DNA of 9,639 nucleotides, taken from Hyphomicrobiales bacterium. Lineage in GTDB: Bacteria; Pseudomonadota; Alphaproteobacteria; Rhizobiales; Devosiaceae. The notes beneath the pieces are model-generated. The model did not search any database. It saw only the letters and a program-made list of their open reading frames with translations, and was not told the origin of the DNA. The position numbers were made by a program, and so were the translations under genes. Location: positions 1 through 9,639 of the forward strand of contig JALSJY010000227.1 of the NCBI GenBank assembly GCA_026989045.1, in the 5' to 3' direction. The number at the start of each line of letters is the position of its first letter. Within the stretch, counting starts at the first letter, position 1. This document shows positions 5,757 through 9,639 of this stretch, piece after piece.

Positions 5757-7184
5757 TTATAGCGGCAAATCTGTTTCACCCATTAAATCAAGATCAATTG
5801 CATGTGCGGCCTGTCGACCCTCTTTTATTGCCCAAACCACTAAAGACTGCCCACGGCGCATATCGCCTGCACTATAAACCCCTTTTACTGAGGTTTGATA
5901 GTCATTTGTATTAGCCAATAGGTTTTTCCGACCATCAAGTTTAGCTCCTAATTCTTCAAGCATGCCATGATAAATTGGATGAGCAAAACCAATAGCCATT
6001 AATACAAGATCAGCCTGAATATCAAATTCTGTTCCCTTAATTGGCTGGCGTTTTTCATCGACTTTGGCACATTTTACATATTGGGAATGACCGTTTTCAT
6101 CGGCAATAATTTCAAGGCTAGCTGCAGAAAATTGCCTTGTTGCTCCCTCTGCCTGTGAAGATGATGTGCGCATTTTTATTGCCCAATGTGGCCAATTTGT
6201 TAGTTTGTCCTCATGCAATGGTGGCTGTGGACGAATATCCATTTGTGTAACTGCAATTGCACCTTGTCTAATCGCAACGCCTACACAATCAGAGGCAGTA
6301 TCACCACCCCCAATAACAACAACATGCTTACCAGCGGCGCTAATTGGTTGAAATTCGCTTACGTCTTCACCGCCATTGATGCGGTTTTGTAAAATTAAAT
6401 ATGGCATAGCAAAATGCACGCCCTCTAACTTATCTCCCTTACAGCCAACCTCACGCGGACTTTCAGATCCCCCACAAAGCAACACCGCATCATGATTGTC
6501 TTGTAAGTCCCTTAGAGGACGAGTTATGCCAATATTTTCACCATAGTGAAAAACTACTCCCTCAGCTTCAAGATGGGAAAGGCGGATATCGATATGGTGT
6601 TTTTCCATTTTAAAATCAGGAATACCATAACGCAATAACCCACCAGCTTTGGCCTCACGCTCAAAAATATGCACCTCATGCCCAACCCTAGCAAGTTGTT
6701 GCGCTGCTGCTAGCCCTGCAGGACCGGAGCCAACAATAGCAATTTTTTTGCCTGTTTTACTCTCAGCAGGGCGTGCTTTAACCCAGCCTTCTTTTATTGC
6801 CATATCAGCAATTGCCTGCTCGATGGTTTTTATTGAAACAGGTATGTCTTCAAGATTAAGTGTGCATGCTTCTTCACATGGAGCGGGGCAAATGCGGCCA
6901 GTAAATTCAGGGAAATTATTAGTTGAATAAAGCCTAAGAGTTGCCTCACGCCACTCTCCCTTATAAACCATATCATTCCAATCAGGAATTTGGTTGTTTA
7001 ATGGGCAACCAGTATTGCCATGACAATAAGGAACTCCGCAATCCATGCAACGAGCCGCTTGGTCAACAATACGGCCTTGTGAAAGGGGAATGGTAAATTC
7101 GTCATGATGGCGCACCCTGTCAGAAGCTGGTTGATAGCGTTTCTGTTCACGATCAATTTCAAGAAAACCTGTAATTTTACCCAT
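5757..7184 (-). CDS. gltD: Glutamate synthase (NADPH), small subunit
   Basis: The 475-residue beta subunit of NADPH-dependent glutamate synthase takes electrons from NADPH through FAD and passes them via [4Fe-4S] clusters to GltB for making glutamate from glutamine and 2-oxoglutarate. The N-terminal cluster domain has Cys46, 49, 54 and 60 (CMDCGVPYCHGNTGC) and Cys99, 103 and 107 (CPAPCEEAC). The FAD-binding GSGPAGL is at 152-158, the NADPH-binding GGGDTASD at 292-299, and the C-terminal FAD motif with Asp441 in SAGDMRRGQS. Length is standard. The start is the ATG at 7184, with GGGGAG 7 bases upstream (7192-7197) and a product beginning MGKITGFLEIDRE as in relatives. An in-frame upstream start at 7208 lacks this support. 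The start overlaps the gltB stop (7177-7179) by 8 bases, so translation is probably coupled. Only one base separates its stop from that of the convergent SGNH gene. Confidence 0.97.
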   Translation of the reverse strand: MGKITGFLEIDREQKRYQPASDRVRHHDEFTIPLSQGRIVDQAARCMDCGVPYCHGNTGCPLNNQIPDWNDMVYKGEWREATLRLYSTNNFPEFTGRICPAPCEEACTLNLEDIPVSIKTIEQAIADMAIKEGWVKARPAESKTGKKIAIVGSGPAGLAAAQQLARVGHEVHIFEREAKAGGLLRYGIPDFKMEKHHIDIRLSHLEAEGVVFHYGENIGITRPLRDLQDNHDAVLLCGGSESPREVGCKGDKLEGVHFAMPYLILQNRINGGEDVSEFQPISAAGKHVVVIGGGDTASDCVGVAIRQGAIAVTQMDIRPQPPLHEDKLTNWPHWAIKMRTSSSQAEGATRQFSAASLEIIADENGHSQYVKCAKVDEKRQPIKGTEFDIQADLVLMAIGFAHPIYHGMLEELGAKLDGRKNLLANTNDYQTSVKGVYSAGDMRRGQSLVVWAIKEGRQAAHAIDLDLMGETDLPL

Positions 7185-9639
7185 TGTTCGGCTCCCCTTT
7201 ATTATCAAGTTTCATTTGTTCCATTTGTTTGATGGCGCGGGCATATTCCACTGGCATGATTTTTACAAATTTTGCCCTTGCAACTTCCCAATCATCTAAC
7301 ATGTCTTTTGCTACGCTTGAGCCAGTATAATGATGATGATTTGAAATCAATTGATGTAATCTTTCATCATCATGGCGAGATAAATCACCTGAGACATCAA
7401 CTCTGCCATGCCATTCAAGGTCACCGCCATGATGGTGCATAGAGCGCATCAGGTTTTCTTCTTCTTCAACTGGCTCAAGGTCAACCATAGCTAAGTTGCA
7501 ACGCTCAGCAAATTTTTTGTTCTCATCATAAACATAAGCAATTCCGCCCGACATACCGGCTGCAAAATTACGCCCAGTTTCTCCCAACACCACAATAATA
7601 CCACCAGTCATATATTCACAACCATGATCGCCAGTGCCTTCAACAACAGCAATTGCGCCAGAATTTCTAACCCCAAAACGCTCGCCAGCAATGCCATGAA
7701 AATAACACTCGCCAGCAATTGCGCCATAAAGAACCGTATTGCCAACAATGATGGATTTCTCAGCAATGATATTTGTGTTTTGCGGCGGGCGCACAATTAT
7801 ACGACCACCCGAGAGGCCTTTGCCAACATAATCATTGGCCTCACCAATTAAATCAAAGCTTATGCCTTTAGCTAAAAACGCTCCAAAACTCTGCCCTGCA
7901 GTGCCATTTAATTGCACTGAGATAGTATCGTCTTTCAAGCCCTCATGGCCATGCGCTTTGGCAATCTCACCAGAAAGCATTGCCCCAGTTGAGCGGTTAG
8001 CCGAGCAAATAGGGACATTAAATTTAACTGATGATTTTTCTTTAATTGCTTTTTTGCTTTTTTTGATAAGCTCACGATCAAGCACATCATCAATGTCATG
8101 ATTTTGAAATTCACTATGATAAATAGTTTCGCCCTTAGCTGGCTCAGGCTTAAAGAATAACTTTTTCAAATCTAATCCTTGTGCCTTCCAGTGATCGCTT
8201 AATTCATGCTGGCTTAAAAGGTCGGAGCGGCCAATAATTTGATTGAGATTATTCACTCCCATTTCTGCCATAAGAGAGCGTAATTCTTCAGCAACGAAAA
8301 AGAAATAATTGATTACATGCTCAGGAGTTCCTTTAAAGCGTTTGCGCAAAACTGGATCTTGCGTAGCAACACCAACAGGGCAGGTATTAAGATGGCATTT
8401 TCGCATCATGATGCAGCCAGCCGCAATCAATGGAGCGGTAGCAAAACCAAACTCATCAGCTCCCAATAAAGCCCCCATCAACACATCTCGCCCAGTGCGA
8501 AGTCCGCCATCAACCTGCAATATTATGCGTGAGCGAAGTCGGTTCATCACTAAAGTCTGATGGGTTTCAGCCAAGCCAATTTCCCAAGGTGAGCCAGCAT
8601 TTTTAATTGAGGTAAGCGGAGAAGCGCCCGTGCCACCATCATAACCAGAAATCGTTATATGATCGGCCTTTGCCTTTGCAACACCTGCTGCGACAGTTCC
8701 CACCCCAACTTCAGAAACTAATTTCACCGAAATGTCAGCGCTTTGATTAACATTTTTTAAATCATAAATTAACTGCGCTAAATCTTCGATTGAATAAATA
8801 TCATGATGCGGTGGTGGCGAAATAAGCCCAACCCCTGGGGTTGAGTGGCGAGTTTTTGCAATTACCCAATTGACCTTATGACCAGGTAACTGCCCGCCTT
8901 CACCGGGTTTTGCTCCCTGTGCAACTTTAATTTGAATCATATCTGCATTGACTAAATATTGCGTTGTTACACCAAAGCGACCTGAGGCTACTTGCTTAAT
9001 TGCTGAACGCATAGGGTTTTGCGATCCATCTTTAAGGGGCGTAAATCTCTTTGGGTCTTCCCCCCCCTCACCAGTATTAGATTTACCACCAAGCCTATTC
9101 ATCGCAATTGCAAGGGTGGAGTGAGCCTCATGTGAAATAGAGCCATAAGACATGGCACCCGTTGCAAAACGTTTTATAATTTCACTTGCTGGTTCAACTT
9201 CATCAAGTGCAATTGGTTTGCCAAATGGTTTGATATTAAATAACGAGCGAATAGAAAGCGCTTTTGAACTTTTTGAATTTATTTCCAATGCAAATTCATC
9301 ATATAGCGCTTGGGCTTTTTCTTTAGAAATATCAAAATTGCGTACTGCTAATTGTAGGTTTGAAACTGCTTCAGGCGACCAAGAATGTGCCTCGCCACGC
9401 ACTCTAAATGAATATTCACCGCCAATGCTAAGGGAGCGTTGTAAAATAGCATTTTTGCCAAAAGCAAGTGAGTGGCGGCGCACTGTTTCTTTGGCCACTT
9501 CCTCTAGGCAGACACCTTCAATTGATGTTGCAGTGCCAAAGAAAAATTGATCAACAAATTTTTGACTTAAGCCAACGGCATCAAAAATTTGCGCCCCGCA
9601 ATATGATTGAAAAGTAGAAATGCCCATTTTGACCATATT
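7177..9639 (-). CDS. gltB: Glutamate synthase (NADPH), large subunit, 5'-partial
   Basis: The visible 820 residues are the C-terminal half of GltB, which is normally about 1500-1570 residues; the frame is still open at the right edge (an Asn codon precedes the Met at 9636). GltB hydrolyses glutamine and channels ammonia to 2-oxoglutarate. Numbering from that Met, the visible part begins in the end of the central domain (MGISTFQSYCGAQIF). The FMN-binding synthase barrel follows, with FATGAMSYGSISHEAHS (157-173), GYDGGTGASP (331-340) and VDGGLRTGRDV (375-385), then the [3Fe-4S] cysteines 408, 414 and 419 in CIMMRKCHLNTC. The C-terminal GXGXG beta-helix domain covers about 560-760 (GKGLSGGRI, VEGTGDHGCEYMTGG). 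The N-terminal amidotransferase domain lies outside the window. The His-rich tail (SMHHHGGDL, SNHHHYTGS) resembles that of rhizobial GltB. It is co-transcribed with gltD; its promoter is not in view. Confidence 0.97.
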   Translation of the reverse strand, partial: NMVKMGISTFQSYCGAQIFDAVGLSQKFVDQFFFGTATSIEGVCLEEVAKETVRRHSLAFGKNAILQRSLSIGGEYSFRVRGEAHSWSPEAVSNLQLAVRNFDISKEKAQALYDEFALEINSKSSKALSIRSLFNIKPFGKPIALDEVEPASEIIKRFATGAMSYGSISHEAHSTLAIAMNRLGGKSNTGEGGEDPKRFTPLKDGSQNPMRSAIKQVASGRFGVTTQYLVNADMIQIKVAQGAKPGEGGQLPGHKVNWVIAKTRHSTPGVGLISPPPHHDIYSIEDLAQLIYDLKNVNQSADISVKLVSEVGVGTVAAGVAKAKADHITISGYDGGTGASPLTSIKNAGSPWEIGLAETHQTLVMNRLRSRIILQVDGGLRTGRDVLMGALLGADEFGFATAPLIAAGCIMMRKCHLNTCPVGVATQDPVLRKRFKGTPEHVINYFFFVAEELRSLMAEMGVNNLNQIIGRSDLLSQHELSDHWKAQGLDLKKLFFKPEPAKGETIYHSEFQNHDIDDVLDRELIKKSKKAIKEKSSVKFNVPICSANRSTGAMLSGEIAKAHGHEGLKDDTISVQLNGTAGQSFGAFLAKGISFDLIGEANDYVGKGLSGGRIIVRPPQNTNIIAEKSIIVGNTVLYGAIAGECYFHGIAGERFGVRNSGAIAVVEGTGDHGCEYMTGGIIVVLGETGRNFAAGMSGGIAYVYDENKKFAERCNLAMVDLEPVEEEENLMRSMHHHGGDLEWHGRVDVSGDLSRHDDERLHQLISNHHHYTGSSVAKDMLDDWEVARAKFVKIMPVEYARAIKQMEQMKLDNKGEPNNG
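7192..7197 (-). promoter_or_regulatory. Shine-Dalgarno for gltD inside the end of gltB
   Basis: GGGGAG on the minus strand lies 7 bases before the gltD ATG (7184-7182), within the last codons of gltB. It fixes the gltD start and, with the 8-base gene overlap, suggests translational coupling. Confidence 0.7.

Noticed and set aside
6649..6930. 93-codon open frame on the plus strand opposite gltD
   Set aside because: It lies antisense to the FAD-binding and cysteine-cluster region of GltD; its Cys/Ala/Ser-rich product is typical of shadow frames.
7321..7450. His-rich stretches near the GltB C-terminus as a possible novel metal site
   Set aside because: Similar HHHGGD and H-x-H-Y-T-G-S sequences are, as I recall, common in alphaproteobacterial GltB, so this is a family feature.
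9152..9550. 132-codon open frame on the plus strand opposite gltB
   Set aside because: It is antisense to a well-conserved GltB region, has no recognisable domain, and reads as a shadow of the real frame.

Overview
The window reads as an ordinary chromosomal segment of an AT-rich alphaproteobacterium, most likely of the Hyphomicrobiales (Rhizobiales). The evidence is the beta-barrel porin type at the left end, a GalE of the 328-residue rhizobial type, a DUF459 SGNH protein next to an MltB-type lytic transglycosylase, and a gltB-gltD pair whose GltB C-terminal tail is of the alphaproteobacterial kind. Coding is dense: only one gap exceeds 50 bases, and several starts are TTG or lack a clear Shine-Dalgarno. 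There are no tRNA or rRNA genes, insertion sequences, integrases, CRISPR arrays or phage genes.

Layout from left to right. (1) Bases 1-1316, plus strand: the C-terminal part of an outer-membrane beta-barrel protein (BBP2/DUF2320-like) cut by the window edge. (2) Bases 1300-2181, minus strand: galU, which overlaps the porin gene tail to tail by 17 bases. (3) Bases 2182-2300: a 119-base divergent promoter region, the only real intergenic space. (4) Bases 2301-5755, plus strand: galE, an mltB-like lytic transglycosylase and a DUF459 SGNH hydrolase, separated by 21 and 44 bases and probably one transcription unit. (5) Bases 5757-9639, minus strand: gltD and the C-terminal half of gltB, with the gltB stop overlapping the gltD start. 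This block converges on the SGNH gene with a single base between the stop codons.

Functionally there are two blocks. The first is cell-envelope biology. GalU makes UDP-glucose, GalE converts it to UDP-galactose for LPS or exopolysaccharide, the exported transglycosylase cleaves peptidoglycan, the exported SGNH protein probably hydrolyses an ester on an envelope polymer, and the porin-like barrel sits in the outer membrane. The second is ammonia assimilation by NADPH-dependent glutamate synthase (GltB large subunit, GltD small subunit).

I found no convincing undescribed system. The points most worth a second look are the uncharacterised SGNH/transglycosylase pairing, the altered active-site-adjacent motif in the transglycosylase, a small upstream reading frame whose stop overlaps the galU start, a symmetric inverted repeat in the galU/galE divergent region, and the N/Q-rich segment of the porin.
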